Part shown: piece by piece, positions 52,244 to 61,123 of the stretch | Numbering within the stretch: position 1 is the stretch's first letter | Layout of the letters: every line of letters begins with the position of its first letter | Assembly: GCA_963668605.1 (NCBI GenBank) | Contig: OY764903.1 | Coordinates: 6,138,001-6,202,000, forward strand | Source of the DNA: G963668605 sp963668605 | GTDB lineage: Bacteria; Acidobacteriota; Terriglobia; Bryobacterales; Bryobacteraceae | Direction of reading: 5' to 3' | DNA: 64,000 nucleotides | The notes under the pieces: model-generated | What the model was told of the DNA's origin: nothing | Database searches by the model: none | Seen by the model: only the letters and a program-made list of their open reading frames with translations | Program-made: the position numbers and the translations under genes

Positions 52244-54232
52244 ATGAGCTTCCATCTCGCGGTTGACTACCGCCCCCGCGGCGATCAGGAGGCGGCGATT
52301 CGGGAACTGTCGCGGGGGATCCTCGCGGGGGAACGGGATCAGGTGCTGCTCGGTGTCACCGGCTCCGGCAAGACGTTCACCATGGCGAAGGTGATCGAAG
52401 AACTCAACCGGCCCGCGCTCGTGCTGGCGCACAATAAGACACTGGCCGCCCAGCTTTATCACGAATTCAAGACTTTCTTCCCCACCAATGCGGTAGAGTA
52501 CTTCGTCAGTTACTACGATTATTACCAGCCTGAGGCGTATATTCCGGCGGGCGATGTCTATATCGAAAAAGAGGCGACTGTCAACGACGAGCTGGATAAA
52601 TTACGTCTCTCCGCAACACGCTCTCTTTTTGAACGGCGCGATTGCGTGATTGTCGCCAGCGTCAGTTGTATCTACGGTCTTGGTTCGCCGGAAGCTTACT
52701 ACGGCATGTTACTGATGCTCGAAAAAGGCCAGACCATCGGGCGCGACGCGATTGTCAAGAGACTCGTCGAGATTCTGTATGCACGCGACGACGGCGATTT
52801 CAAGCGCGGCACATTCCGCGTGCGCGGCGACGTCATCGAAGTGTATCCGACCTACGACGACAACGCCTATCGCATCGAGCTGTGGGGCGACCAGATTGAA
52901 AGCCTCTCGCAAGTCGATCCTTTGCTCGGCCGTATCCTCCGGACCTACGAACGCTTGCCGATCTATCCGAAATCGCACTATGTCCTCACCGAAGAGAGCC
53001 GCGAGGCCGCCCTGCGCGGCATTGAGAACGAACTCCAGTGGTGGCGCAAGGAATTGATGGACCAGGGTAAACTCGTCGAGGCCCAACGGCTCTATCAGCG
53101 CACGATGTTCGATCTCGAAATGATTCGCGAAATCGGTTATTGCCACGGCATCGAGAATTACTCGCGCCACTTTTCGGGGCGCTTGCCCGGCCAGGCCCCG
53201 CCGACTCTGCTGGACTACCTGCCGCAGGATTCGCTCATGTTTCTGGACGAGAGCCACCAGACCATTCCGCAGGTGCAGGGAATGTTCCATGGCGACCGCT
53301 CGCGCAAAGAGACGCTCGTCGCGCACGGTTTCCGGCTGCCCAGCGCGATGGACAACCGGCCGCTCACATTCGAGGAGTTTGAGAACCGCGTCAATCAACT
53401 GGTGTATGTTTCGGCGACGCCCGGCCCGTACGAGTTGAAGAAGACCGGCGGAGTCGTCGTCGAACAGGTCATCCGTCCGACGGGGTTGATCGATCCGGAA
53501 GTTGAGGTGCGCCCCATTAAGGGTCAAGTCGACAACCTGCTTCACGAAATTCGCTTACGTTCCGAGCGGAACGAGCGCGTCCTTGTGACGACATTGACCA
53601 AGCGAATGTCCGAGGACCTCGCCGGCTATTACGCCGAAGTGGGTGTACGCTGCGCCTATCTGCATTCGGAAGTGAGCACGCTCGACCGCATCAAGATCCT
53701 CCGCGATTTGCGCCGCGGCGAGTACGAGGTGCTGATCGGCGTCAATCTGCTGCGCGAGGGGCTCGACCTGCCTGAGGTCTCGCTGGTGGCCATCCTCGAT
53801 GCCGACAAGGAAGGCTTTCTGCGCTCGGCGGGTGCGCTGATCCAAACCATGGGCCGGGCCGCGCGGCATATCCGCGGGAAAGCCATTCTGTTCGCCGACG
53901 TGATGACCGGCAGCATGCGCCGCGCTATCGAAGAGACGAACCGCCGCCGAAAGATTCAGCAGGCCTACAACGAAGAGAACAACATTGTGCCGCAGAGTAT
54001 CGTCAAACCAATCGATATGAGTCTTGTGGCGATTGCGGAAGCCGACTATGTCACCGTGCCTATGGAGCAGCAGGAGGACGAACTCCTGCTGGAGATGACT
54101 CCGGAACAGCGTCAGCAGTTTATCGCATCGATCGAGGAGCAAATGCGGGAGGCGGCGCGCAAGTTCGAGTTCGAGAAAGCCGCGCAGCTTCGCGACCGCG
54201 TGAAAACGCTTCGCATGCCGCAGCCTGTATGA
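52244..54232 (+). CDS. uvrB: Excinuclease ABC subunit B
   Basis: The 662-residue UvrB has Walker A GVTGSGKT, the DNA-handling beta-hairpin region with YYDYYQPEAYIP, and the DESHQTIPQV motif II. Helicase motifs V and VI follow in NLLREGLDLPEVSLVAILDADKEG and QTMGRAARH. The C-terminal UVR domain (EEQMREAARKFEFEKAAQLRD) for UvrC binding completes it. Motif II usually reads DESHVTIPQ; the Gln here is a minor variant. It acts in nucleotide excision repair with UvrA and UvrC. Its stop overlaps the next gene by ATGA. Confidence 0.98.
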   Translation: MSFHLAVDYRPRGDQEAAIRELSRGILAGERDQVLLGVTGSGKTFTMAKVIEELNRPALVLAHNKTLAAQLYHEFKTFFPTNAVEYFVSYYDYYQPEAYIPAGDVYIEKEATVNDELDKLRLSATRSLFERRDCVIVASVSCIYGLGSPEAYYGMLLMLEKGQTIGRDAIVKRLVEILYARDDGDFKRGTFRVRGDVIEVYPTYDDNAYRIELWGDQIESLSQVDPLLGRILRTYERLPIYPKSHYVLTEESREAALRGIENELQWWRKELMDQGKLVEAQRLYQRTMFDLEMIREIGYCHGIENYSRHFSGRLPGQAPPTLLDYLPQDSLMFLDESHQTIPQVQGMFHGDRSRKETLVAHGFRLPSAMDNRPLTFEEFENRVNQLVYVSATPGPYELKKTGGVVVEQVIRPTGLIDPEVEVRPIKGQVDNLLHEIRLRSERNERVLVTTLTKRMSEDLAGYYAEVGVRCAYLHSEVSTLDRIKILRDLRRGEYEVLIGVNLLREGLDLPEVSLVAILDADKEGFLRSAGALIQTMGRAARHIRGKAILFADVMTGSMRRAIEETNRRRKIQQAYNEENNIVPQSIVKPIDMSLVAIAEADYVTVPMEQQEDELLLEMTPEQRQQFIASIEEQMREAARKFEFEKAAQLRDRVKTLRMPQPV

Positions 54233-55035
54233 GTAGTCCCAATCTTGTCGCACTCGCCGGCGCCGGCCCAGTCGCGCGGTCGCCGCTGGCACGTTATCTG
54301 CCCGGACAACTTGGACCGGTGAAGAGCGCTTCGCTGCGGCTTGCCAGCCGGATCGTGAACTCTCTACGCGCGGGCTATCCCGTGAAGGCATATTCCGATT
54401 TTCGTGGTTGCCGGGTGGTGCTCTGTATCGCACCGGAAGCGGCGATTCCAGCTCTCGTCGAGGAATTGTCTACGGCTTCGCTGGAGTGGCGCAACTGCGC
54501 CGTTCTGCTGTGCGACTCCGCACTCGACAGCGCGGCGCTGGCACAGCTCGCCGCCGGTGGCGCATCCGTCGCTTCGCTCAACGAGGTGCCCGGTTTCGAC
54601 GGTAGCCGTTTTGTGGTGGAGGGCGGCCGCCTAGCCGTTCGTGCAGCCCGTCAACTGCTGGCCCATCCCGCGGTTCGCATCCACGAGTTAAAGCCATTCG
54701 CGAAGGCGGAATTCTTCGCGGGAGTGACCTTTGCCGGCGAACTCCTGACGCCGCTTGCATATGCCGCCCTTGCCAGCTTCCGGTTGTCGGGCTTGCAGGG
54801 CGAACATGCAGCAGTTGTTCTCGAGCGGATCGTCGAGCGCACGCTACGTGCATTCCTTAAAGCGGGCAAGAGCGGCTGGACCGGCCATCTCGCCTCCGGA
54901 AACCACGAGGAGATCCTTCGCCAGATCGCTTCGCTGCGCCGCACCAACCCGCTGCTGGCCACGAGCCTCAATCGCAATGCAGCGCAGGCTCTGCGGCTGT
55001 TCGGCCGCGATTCGTCCTGGATGGGGGCCGATTAG
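54229..55035 (+). CDS. Rossmann-like/DUF2520-type protein
   Basis: The 268-residue protein opens with VALAGAGPVARSPLARYL, a nucleotide-binding-like turn, and CRVVLCIAPEAAIPALVEELS. An all-helical C-terminal domain (about 150-265) resembles the DUF2520 dimerisation domain. These proteins are related to ketopantoate or pyrroline-carboxylate reductases and their function is unknown. The canonical GxGxxG is degenerate here (GAGPVA). It is coupled to uvrB by ATGA. The IS element inserts 20 bases downstream. Confidence 0.65.
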   Translation: MSSPNLVALAGAGPVARSPLARYLPGQLGPVKSASLRLASRIVNSLRAGYPVKAYSDFRGCRVVLCIAPEAAIPALVEELSTASLEWRNCAVLLCDSALDSAALAQLAAGGASVASLNEVPGFDGSRFVVEGGRLAVRAARQLLAHPAVRIHELKPFAKAEFFAGVTFAGELLTPLAYAALASFRLSGLQGEHAAVVLERIVERTLRAFLKAGKSGWTGHLASGNHEEILRQIASLRRTNPLLATSLNRNAAQALRLFGRDSSWMGAD

Positions 55036-55079
55036 GCGCGAGCGAATTTCGCCGGGGTGCACGACTAGAAAGTGACGGA

Positions 55080-56396
55080 TCAAGCGGCGCTCGGTTCTGA
55101 TCGGCGCTCCCAGAAGTCCTGAAACCTGCCACTGAGCTTCGAACAGCGAAGGGCGATGATGGCGTTGGATCCGGCGGTTGTCCAGTGCATGCCGGCGCGT
55201 TTCAGCCGGGTGCCAATCGCGAGTTTACAGCCGGCTTCAACGACTCCGGAGGAAGTGCATAGGCCCTGCGCACGGAATTGTGGGTAGCGCATGCGATCGC
55301 GATTGCCGTGGATGTATTGGAAGCACTTGCGGGCCTCCGCGCAATGACCGGCTTGGCGGCGCAGAGCACGTAACAGCTCCGGCAAGCGGCCGCTATCGAG
55401 TTCCTCATGCCTGCGTGCCGCCCAGAGTTTCGCTTGATCGGGCTTGTGCGGATAGAGCAGTTTGGACAGGTCGCTGAGGTGTTCTTTGACGTGAAAGCGA
55501 TCCACGATCTGAATCGCTCGTGGAAACAACTCCTGCGCGATCTTCCAGATCCAAGCGGCTCCGTCACCGATCACCACAGTGCCTTGTGCTTGGGTGAAAC
55601 GTCGGCGGGTGGCCTCCCGCAAGACGCGCTCGGAGAAGGGCGAGCGCTGCTTGTCGGTGTCGAGGGTAGCTGCGGTTTCGATTGCCGCCGAATAGCTGAC
55701 CGAGCCTGGGTCGCGGACCGGGGTGCCATTCTCGTCGCGCCCCTCGGCGCTCCAGACGGTGCACAACTTCACTTCTCGCGTTTTGGCCGATCCATCGGCT
55801 TGCTTGCCTGTCCGGCCGTTCAACTCCGAGGCCCGCATCGGAATACCGGTCCCATCCAGACCCAAGTACAGGGTCGGCGGCAATGGCAGAGCAGCGGCAG
55901 GGGTCGCATTCCGCTTCTCGTCGGCGGCGATGGCTGCGCCGAGAGCTTCGGCCGTTCGCTCCACCTGTTTGGCATCAATGGCGAGAGCAGCCAGTTCGGC
56001 AAGTAACTGGCTGCCTTCCTCAAAGCTGACCATCGCACCGACCGTGCCGATCATGCGTGTGACAGCAGGCGAAAGCGCAGTGTTCTCCAACCCGAGTTGC
56101 CGGTCCCGCGGGCAGAAGCCGCGACCGCAACCCGAGCAATGAAAGTAAGCACGCGCAAGTTTGAGCGCGCCGAGAACGCTGGCAAATGTCTTTTCGCGCC
56201 GGCCCGCGTAACGTGCCCATTGCCCACACGGGCAGCGAAGGTGAGACTGGGCGGCATCGGAATGGTCTGCGTTGAGGCGTTGCTCGACCGCGCGTCCGGC
56301 CAGTCGCAAGGCTTGCCGGCGCACGGCGGACTCCAGCGCTTCCAGATCGAGTTCGGCGAGACACTGCCGCCCCAGCAGGGCTTCGATGTCCCACAA
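55080..56396 (-). CDS. ISKra4-family transposase
   Basis: The 438-residue frame has a Cys-rich zinc-binding region (CPCG at 55-58, CSGC at 87-90) and DDE-type catalytic candidates: D181 in LYLGLDGTGIPM, D278 in VIGDGAAW with D299 in IVDRFHV, and E387 in GVVEAGCKLAIG. These match ISKra4 transposases. It may be translated from TTG 56396, just after the accessory ORF stop. Alternatively it forms a fusion with that ORF by slippage at the A8 run at 56429-56436. No internal stop or frameshift is seen. Confidence 0.9.
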   Translation of the reverse strand: MWDIEALLGRQCLAELDLEALESAVRRQALRLAGRAVEQRLNADHSDAAQSHLRCPCGQWARYAGRREKTFASVLGALKLARAYFHCSGCGRGFCPRDRQLGLENTALSPAVTRMIGTVGAMVSFEEGSQLLAELAALAIDAKQVERTAEALGAAIAADEKRNATPAAALPLPPTLYLGLDGTGIPMRASELNGRTGKQADGSAKTREVKLCTVWSAEGRDENGTPVRDPGSVSYSAAIETAATLDTDKQRSPFSERVLREATRRRFTQAQGTVVIGDGAAWIWKIAQELFPRAIQIVDRFHVKEHLSDLSKLLYPHKPDQAKLWAARRHEELDSGRLPELLRALRRQAGHCAEARKCFQYIHGNRDRMRYPQFRAQGLCTSSGVVEAGCKLAIGTRLKRAGMHWTTAGSNAIIALRCSKLSGRFQDFWERRSEPSAA

Positions 56397-56400
56397 AAGT

Positions 56401-56793
56401 TCAGCGGCGAGCAGGCCGTCGAGCGCAGTTTTTTTTGACGTCTGCGGGTGCGCCTTGACGCAATTCGAGATCGCAGAGCTGTTCTGAGACCGTGGTCAAC
56501 TGCTGCACCAAGCGCCGGAAGCGATGGTATTCCTGCAATTGCAGGCGGGTGCGGTCCACGGCGGGGCCGGCGGGAATGATCCGCGTTACCGTCTTGCCAG
56601 CAATGGGATGGGTCAGCGAATACGAAGGGCCATGACCTTGGGAACCCTTCTTGGCGCAATGGCAAGTCGGCTTGCCGCATTTACGATACCGGGGTACGAG
56701 CGAACCCGGACGCATGTCGCCGACCTGAGCAAGTTCGGCTTTGAGTTGATCGCGTTGCAGGCGAAGAGCATTGAGATCGAGAGAAGTGGGCAC
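56401..56793 (-). CDS. IS accessory protein (DUF6788-like)
   Basis: The 130-residue product has a helical N-terminus, then PRYRKCGKPTCHCAKKG with three Cys that likely bind zinc, and GPSYSLTHPIAGK. It resembles the small partner protein that accompanies ISKra4-type transposases. It starts at a GTG (56793) with AGGTG as ribosome binding site, and ends just past an A8 run, after which the transposase frame opens. It may be the N-terminal part of the full-length transposase when slippage occurs. Confidence 0.8.
   Translation of the reverse strand: MPTSLDLNALRLQRDQLKAELAQVGDMRPGSLVPRYRKCGKPTCHCAKKGSQGHGPSYSLTHPIAGKTVTRIIPAGPAVDRTRLQLQEYHRFRRLVQQLTTVSEQLCDLELRQGAPADVKKNCARRPARR
56429..56436 (-). 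other. A8 slippery run joining the IS reading frames
   Basis: On the minus strand the accessory ORF reads GAC GTC AAA AAA AAC. Loss of one A (or gain of two) in the transcript changes this to AAA AAA ACT and continues in the transposase frame without a stop (TALDGLLAAELLWDIEA). Homopolymeric A runs of this length are known transcriptional slippage sites in ISs. Confidence 0.55.
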
Positions 56794-56800
56794 GATTCAC

Positions 56801-56837
56801 CTGACAGCATTATACGCTGTCAGTATAATGGCGGCAA
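56801..56837 (-). promoter_or_regulatory. IS promoter with a dyad centred on the -10 box
   Basis: On the minus strand TTGCCG (56832-56837), a 17-base spacer and TATAAT (56809-56814) form a good sigma-70-type promoter for the accessory ORF and transposase. CTGACAGC (56801-56808) and GCTGTCAG (56816-56823) make a perfect 8-bp dyad around the -10 box, which could be an operator or a hairpin in the leader. Confidence 0.65.
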
Positions 56838-56962
56838 CAACCTCCCAGTGCGCTTTCGCTCTGGGCATCACTCTGGTGTCGTGCACCCCCTTCGCCGCCG
56901 CCACTGCGAGAAGATGCTGTTATTCTGATACTAGTCAGGTATCCAATCGAAAGGAGCCCTTC

Positions 56963-57283
56963 ATGGAAGACGACAACAAGATTTCGTATTTCTTCCTCGG
57001 CCTTGGCCTCGGAGTGGCCATCGGCTTTCTGTTTGCGCCGAAGTCTGGCGAGGAGACGCGCGAACTGATACTCACGAAAGCGGACGAAGGCAAAGAGTAC
57101 CTGAAGCGGCGTAGTGAGGACCTGCGGGAGTCCGCGGCCGATTTGCTTGACAAGAGCAAGACGGCGGTGGCTCGCCAAAGGGATCAACTCGCTGCGGCGG
57201 TCGAAGCCGGCAAGTCGGCCTACCGCGAGGCCATCATCAATCCGGTTCCGGCGGCGCCGGCCGGAGGCGAGATTGACGGGTAG
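56963..57283 (+). CDS. YtxH domain-containing protein
   Basis: The 106-residue protein has a hydrophobic glycine-rich helix (FFLGLGLGVAIGFLFAPKSGEETR), the signature of YtxH/GvpP-like proteins. A charged helical tail (EYLKRRSEDLRESAADLLDK) follows. It is likely a small membrane-anchored stress protein. AAGGAG lies seven bases before the ATG at 56963. It begins a run with a coiled-coil membrane protein and a PHP phosphatase. The IS ends about 70 bases upstream, possibly displacing its promoter. Confidence 0.88.
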   Translation: MEDDNKISYFFLGLGLGVAIGFLFAPKSGEETRELILTKADEGKEYLKRRSEDLRESAADLLDKSKTAVARQRDQLAAAVEAGKSAYREAIINPVPAAPAGGEIDG

Positions 57284-57313
57284 TCGAAGCCGCGCTGAGC
57301 TGACTGGTAGAGC

Positions 57314-57820
57314 ATGAATTCCAACCTACTGTTGTACGTGATGACAGGAGCCGTCGTCGTTTCGACCATCGCCATCCTGATGCAGTTTCTCCTGATGTAT
57401 CAACTCGTTCGCGCCGTGAAAGGCATGGACACAAAGCTGCAGGAGTTGGTGGGCCGGGTCGATCCGCTGCTCGATAAGGCGATGGTCACGCTCGACGAGG
57501 GCCGCAAGCAGATCGCCGATGTGGCCGCACAGGCCAGCGAAGTTCTGGAGATGGGCCGCAAGCAACTCACTACGATCGATTTCGTTTTATCGGACGTTAG
57601 CGCGCGATCGAAACAGCAACTGGATCGCGCCGAGTTGGTGCTAGACGACGCGATGGCTCGTTTTCAGGAGACGGTCGCGCTGCTGCATGGAGGCTTCGTG
57701 AAGCCCATCCGCGAGATCAACGGTCTCGTGGCCGGCTTCCGCGCGGGTCTGAGCCAGTTCTTGCGAGGCGGGCGGCCGACGGTGGCGCAGGCCACCCAGG
57801 ACGACGAGATGTTTATTTAG
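57314..57820 (+). CDS. Membrane-anchored coiled-coil protein (DUF948-like)
   Basis: The 168-residue protein has one N-terminal membrane helix (LLLYVMTGAVVVSTIAILMQFLLMY) and a long helical region with heptad-like spacing (MDTKLQELVGRVDPLLDKAMVTL). A short acidic tail ends it. The pattern resembles DUF948 proteins that accompany YtxH proteins, as happens here with a 30-base gap. A structural or scaffolding role at the membrane is plausible. Confidence 0.75.
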   Translation: MNSNLLLYVMTGAVVVSTIAILMQFLLMYQLVRAVKGMDTKLQELVGRVDPLLDKAMVTLDEGRKQIADVAAQASEVLEMGRKQLTTIDFVLSDVSARSKQQLDRAELVLDDAMARFQETVALLHGGFVKPIREINGLVAGFRAGLSQFLRGGRPTVAQATQDDEMFI

Positions 57821-57835
57821 CTGCGCCGGGTTCCC

Positions 57836-58597
57836 GTGGTCGACATCCACAGCCATATCCTCTGGGGCCTCGACGACGGGGCGCGGAGCTTCGAGCAAAG
57901 CGTCGCGATGGTCCGCATGGCAGCCGCTCACGGCACCAGCGACATCGTGGCGACGCCTCATGCCAACCTAGAATACGAATTCCAGCCTGAGTTGAACCGC
58001 GAAAAAATCGCCCAATTGGCGCGCGCGACCGGGGCGCTCCCACGCATCCACCATGGTTGCGATTTCCACTTTTACCCCGCCCACGTCGACCTCGCCGTGC
58101 TCCACCCGGAGCGCTTCACCATCGACGGCAAGCGCTATCTGTTGATCGAGTTTTCCGACCTGCTGATTTTCAAGGAAACCGCGGCGTTGCTCACGCGTTT
58201 GCGCGCCGCAGGCATCACTCCGATCCTCACGCACCCGGAACGCAACTATTTGCTTCATACGCGCATTGAGGAGCTGTCGCAATGGGTGCGTTCCGGCTTG
58301 CTAATGCAGGTGACGGCCCAATCTCTGCTGGGGCGCTTCGGTCCCGTGATCCGCAAGTTTTCCGAAGAACTACTGCAGCGCGGCATGGTGCACTTCGTCT
58401 CCAGCGATGCGCACGATTGCGACGACAGACCTCCGCGTCTCGACCTCGCGCACCAGGCCGTGCTCAAGAACTTCGGAGCGCCGCTAGCCGAGGCTCTATT
58501 CGTGATCAACCCTGGCGCCGCACTCGCGGGCGTCCCGCTGCCGCCGCTGCCCGCTCCAGCGCCCACGCGCAAGTGGTATCACTTCGGAGTGCGGTAA
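57836..58597 (+). CDS. CpsB/CapC-type PHP tyrosine phosphatase
   Basis: The 253-residue protein has the PHP metal-binding start VDIHSHILWGLDDGA (H5, H7), then ATPHAN, HHGCDFHF, LTHPERN and SSDAHD. This is the CpsB/YwqE pattern of manganese-dependent phosphotyrosine phosphatases that control capsule and exopolysaccharide export kinases. The start is GTG 57836. No cognate tyrosine kinase is in the window. A Pro-rich C-terminus (LPPLPAPAPT) is unusual. Confidence 0.92.
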   Translation: MVDIHSHILWGLDDGARSFEQSVAMVRMAAAHGTSDIVATPHANLEYEFQPELNREKIAQLARATGALPRIHHGCDFHFYPAHVDLAVLHPERFTIDGKRYLLIEFSDLLIFKETAALLTRLRAAGITPILTHPERNYLLHTRIEELSQWVRSGLLMQVTAQSLLGRFGPVIRKFSEELLQRGMVHFVSSDAHDCDDRPPRLDLAHQAVLKNFGAPLAEALFVINPGAALAGVPLPPLPAPAPTRKWYHFGVR

Positions 58598-58627
58598 CGC
58601 CCCGGCGGCGCAGTGTAGACTAAACTT

Positions 58628-61120
58628 GTGATCCGATCTGCCCGAATTGCCGGGTTTGGCGCAAGATGTCTGCTCCTGCTCGCACTGTTGCCGAACGCAA
58701 TTATTAGTGCCGGCGAGCGTGCCGCACAGACGGCCTCGGCGTTGCGCGCCAGCGCACTCGACCCCGCCGAATGCTATCGTGTGCGCGATCTGAATTTCTC
58801 CCGCGAAGATGCGCGTTTCTATTTCACCGATGGCTATGTGATTTTCGCAAAGCCGGTCAACGGCCGGCATGTCGCCGCCGTCTTTGTCGACGAGGTGGAG
58901 GGCGGCGACGGCGAAATCCTACTGCTTCCCCCGCACCGCGGAGAGCGTGTGGCGTTGGCCGCTTTCACCAAATCGCCCAACCTGAATGAGCACTTTCACT
59001 CCATGTTGATGGTCTTCACCGACGATACCGCTAACGAGTTGAGAGAGCGGATCGCCGAGCGTGCCCGACAGGTTCCCGAGGCGCCGGGCCGGAACGCCGA
59101 AATGGGGGCGCTGCTCGCGGGCCGGTGGAATCCCATTTTGCAGAACTTCTTCTCCAGCTTTGAGGTGCGTCTGGTTGAGAACCTGCTTGCGCCGCGGCCG
59201 GCCGCGGAAAACTTTTTCTATGCGGCCATCGCAGGCAAGCTTCTCGGCAATTTCGACTTTATCTATGACCCGCGCACGCGCGAACAGATCACCGTCGGAC
59301 AACTTGCTTTCCTCGACGGCCGTTCGTATTTCAACACGTGGACCAGTTTTGAGGCGCGTTCCTTCCGTCGCGGCGGGCGCAGACCGGCGGCGGCGCTCTG
59401 GACGACGCGAGCGGTCAGGATCGACGCCGCGTTCGACGCCAACCTTCGTCTGAGCGCGTCTACGACGTTGACCATCGAGCCGGCGGCCCGCATTGAAGGT
59501 GCGATCCCGCTTGAAATCTCTCGCCAGATGACTGTCCCCGAGGCCAGGCTCGACGGCGAACCGGTTGAGGTTTTCCAGCGCGATTCCATGCGCGCCAACC
59601 TGATCCGCGGGCCCGACAATGGCACATTTCTTGTTATCCCGTCCCATCCGCTCGAACCCGGCAGGAGTTATGCTCTCGAAATAAAGCATGAGGGTGAGAT
59701 CGTCACTTCCGCCGGCGACGGAGTCTACTTCGTCGGCTCGCGCGCGACCTGGTATCCCAAGCGGGAGTTGCAGTTCGCCCCTTACGAACTTACCTTCCGG
59801 TACCCGAAGTCGCTAAACCTGGTGGCCACTGGCGATGTGGTCGAGGATAGCACGGAAGGCGACTTCCGCGTCACGCGCCACAAGACGTCCGCTCCCGTGC
59901 GCTTCGCCGGCTTCAACCTCGGCGAGTATCATCACGCCAACGCGTCCCAGGGCGGTTACACCGTCGAGGTGTACGGCAACCGCAAGATCGAAAAGGGACT
60001 GCAACCGAAGCCACGTCCGATGGTGATCCTGCCGGAGCCCGGCCTGCCTTCGAGAGGCATGCGCCGCCCGCCGGAGATCGTAGCGATTCCGGTCGACCCA
60101 CCCGCTCCGAATCCCACGGCTCGTCTTTCGCAACTCGCGTCTGAAGTCGCCTCGGCGCTCAACTTCATGGCCAGCCGTTTCGGCCCTCCCGCCTTTCAGC
60201 GCCTGACAGTATCTCCCATTCCTGGGTTCTTCGGCCAAGGCTTTCCAGGACTCATTTACCTTTCGACGATCTCCTATCTGGATCCCGCACAGCGTCCCGT
60301 CGCCTCCCAACAGCAAGCCGAGCAATTATTTTTCTCCGACATTTTGCAGGCTCATGAGGCTGCTCATCAGTGGTGGGGCAACGTGGTTGCCACTTCTGAC
60401 TACCAGGACGACTGGCTCATGGAGGCGTTGGCGAACTACTCTGCCTTGCTCTATCTCGAAAAAAAACGCGGCCCGCGCGTCATGGACAATGTTCTCGAAG
60501 GTTACAAAAACAATCTGCTAAAACAGGACGCCGAAGGCCGCACGCTCGAATCCGCAGGGCCCATCACCTGGAGCCTGCGGCTGCAATCCTCGCAGTCGCC
60601 CCGGGCATGGGCGACGATCACATACCAGAAAGGCGCGTGGATAATCCACATGTTGCGCCGCCGCATGGGCGACGGACGCTTTTTCCCGATGCTGGCCGAA
60701 CTCTGCCGCCGCTACCGCTTCAAGTCTATTGATACGAACGCCTTCCGTTCGCTCGCCGTCGAATTCATGCCGAAGGACGTTCCAGATCGCAATCTTGAGG
60801 GCTTCTTCGAACAGTGGGTTTACAGCACCGGCATTCCTTCGCTCAAGTTTACCTACTCGGTGAAGGGCAAGGCGCCGGCGCTTAAGCTGACCGGTACCGT
60901 AACGCAATCGGACGTCGCGGACGATTGCAGCGTGCTGGTTCCGGTCGAGATTCAACTTGCGAAAGGCAAGACGATCGTCGAGTGGGTGGAAACCGGGGAC
61001 GAGCCAGCGACGTTCACGAGAAACCTGCCGCAGCTACCGCTCAGAGTTCAGCTTGACGCCTTCAACGGCGTTCTCGCAAGAAAAACAGCACCCGGCACAC
61101 CCCGGCTTCCAGCACACTGA
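58628..61120 (+). CDS. Exported M1-family (gluzincin) metallopeptidase-like protein
   Basis: The 830-residue protein has a signal peptide (CLLLLALLPNAIISA). The zinc motif is H576-E577-A-A-H580 with E599 exactly 18 residues after the second His, as in M1 aminopeptidases. The canonical GAMEN substrate loop is not evident in the preceding region, so specificity may differ. The N-terminal 250 residues form a separate domain I do not recognise. The start is GTG 58628. It stands alone and converges on hoxH with a three-base gap. Confidence 0.85.
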   Translation: MIRSARIAGFGARCLLLLALLPNAIISAGERAAQTASALRASALDPAECYRVRDLNFSREDARFYFTDGYVIFAKPVNGRHVAAVFVDEVEGGDGEILLLPPHRGERVALAAFTKSPNLNEHFHSMLMVFTDDTANELRERIAERARQVPEAPGRNAEMGALLAGRWNPILQNFFSSFEVRLVENLLAPRPAAENFFYAAIAGKLLGNFDFIYDPRTREQITVGQLAFLDGRSYFNTWTSFEARSFRRGGRRPAAALWTTRAVRIDAAFDANLRLSASTTLTIEPAARIEGAIPLEISRQMTVPEARLDGEPVEVFQRDSMRANLIRGPDNGTFLVIPSHPLEPGRSYALEIKHEGEIVTSAGDGVYFVGSRATWYPKRELQFAPYELTFRYPKSLNLVATGDVVEDSTEGDFRVTRHKTSAPVRFAGFNLGEYHHANASQGGYTVEVYGNRKIEKGLQPKPRPMVILPEPGLPSRGMRRPPEIVAIPVDPPAPNPTARLSQLASEVASALNFMASRFGPPAFQRLTVSPIPGFFGQGFPGLIYLSTISYLDPAQRPVASQQQAEQLFFSDILQAHEAAHQWWGNVVATSDYQDDWLMEALANYSALLYLEKKRGPRVMDNVLEGYKNNLLKQDAEGRTLESAGPITWSLRLQSSQSPRAWATITYQKGAWIIHMLRRRMGDGRFFPMLAELCRRYRFKSIDTNAFRSLAVEFMPKDVPDRNLEGFFEQWVYSTGIPSLKFTYSVKGKAPALKLTGTVTQSDVADDCSVLVPVEIQLAKGKTIVEWVETGDEPATFTRNLPQLPLRVQLDAFNGVLARKTAPGTPRLPAH

Positions 61121-61123
61121 CGA

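Larger units (their letters stand above)
55055..56890. mobile_element. ISKra4-family insertion sequence
   Basis: The element of about 1.84 kb has inverted ends: GGGTGCACGAC at the left and GTCGTGCACCC at the right, followed by similar AGTGA-containing subterminal bases. It is flanked by a 7-bp direct repeat TTCGCCG (55048-55054 and 56891-56897), consistent with target duplication; the ends differ by two bases, so the exact boundary is uncertain. It carries an accessory ORF and a DDE transposase on the minus strand. It sits in an intergenic gap between a DUF2520-like gene and a YtxH gene and does not interrupt a gene. Confidence 0.9.
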
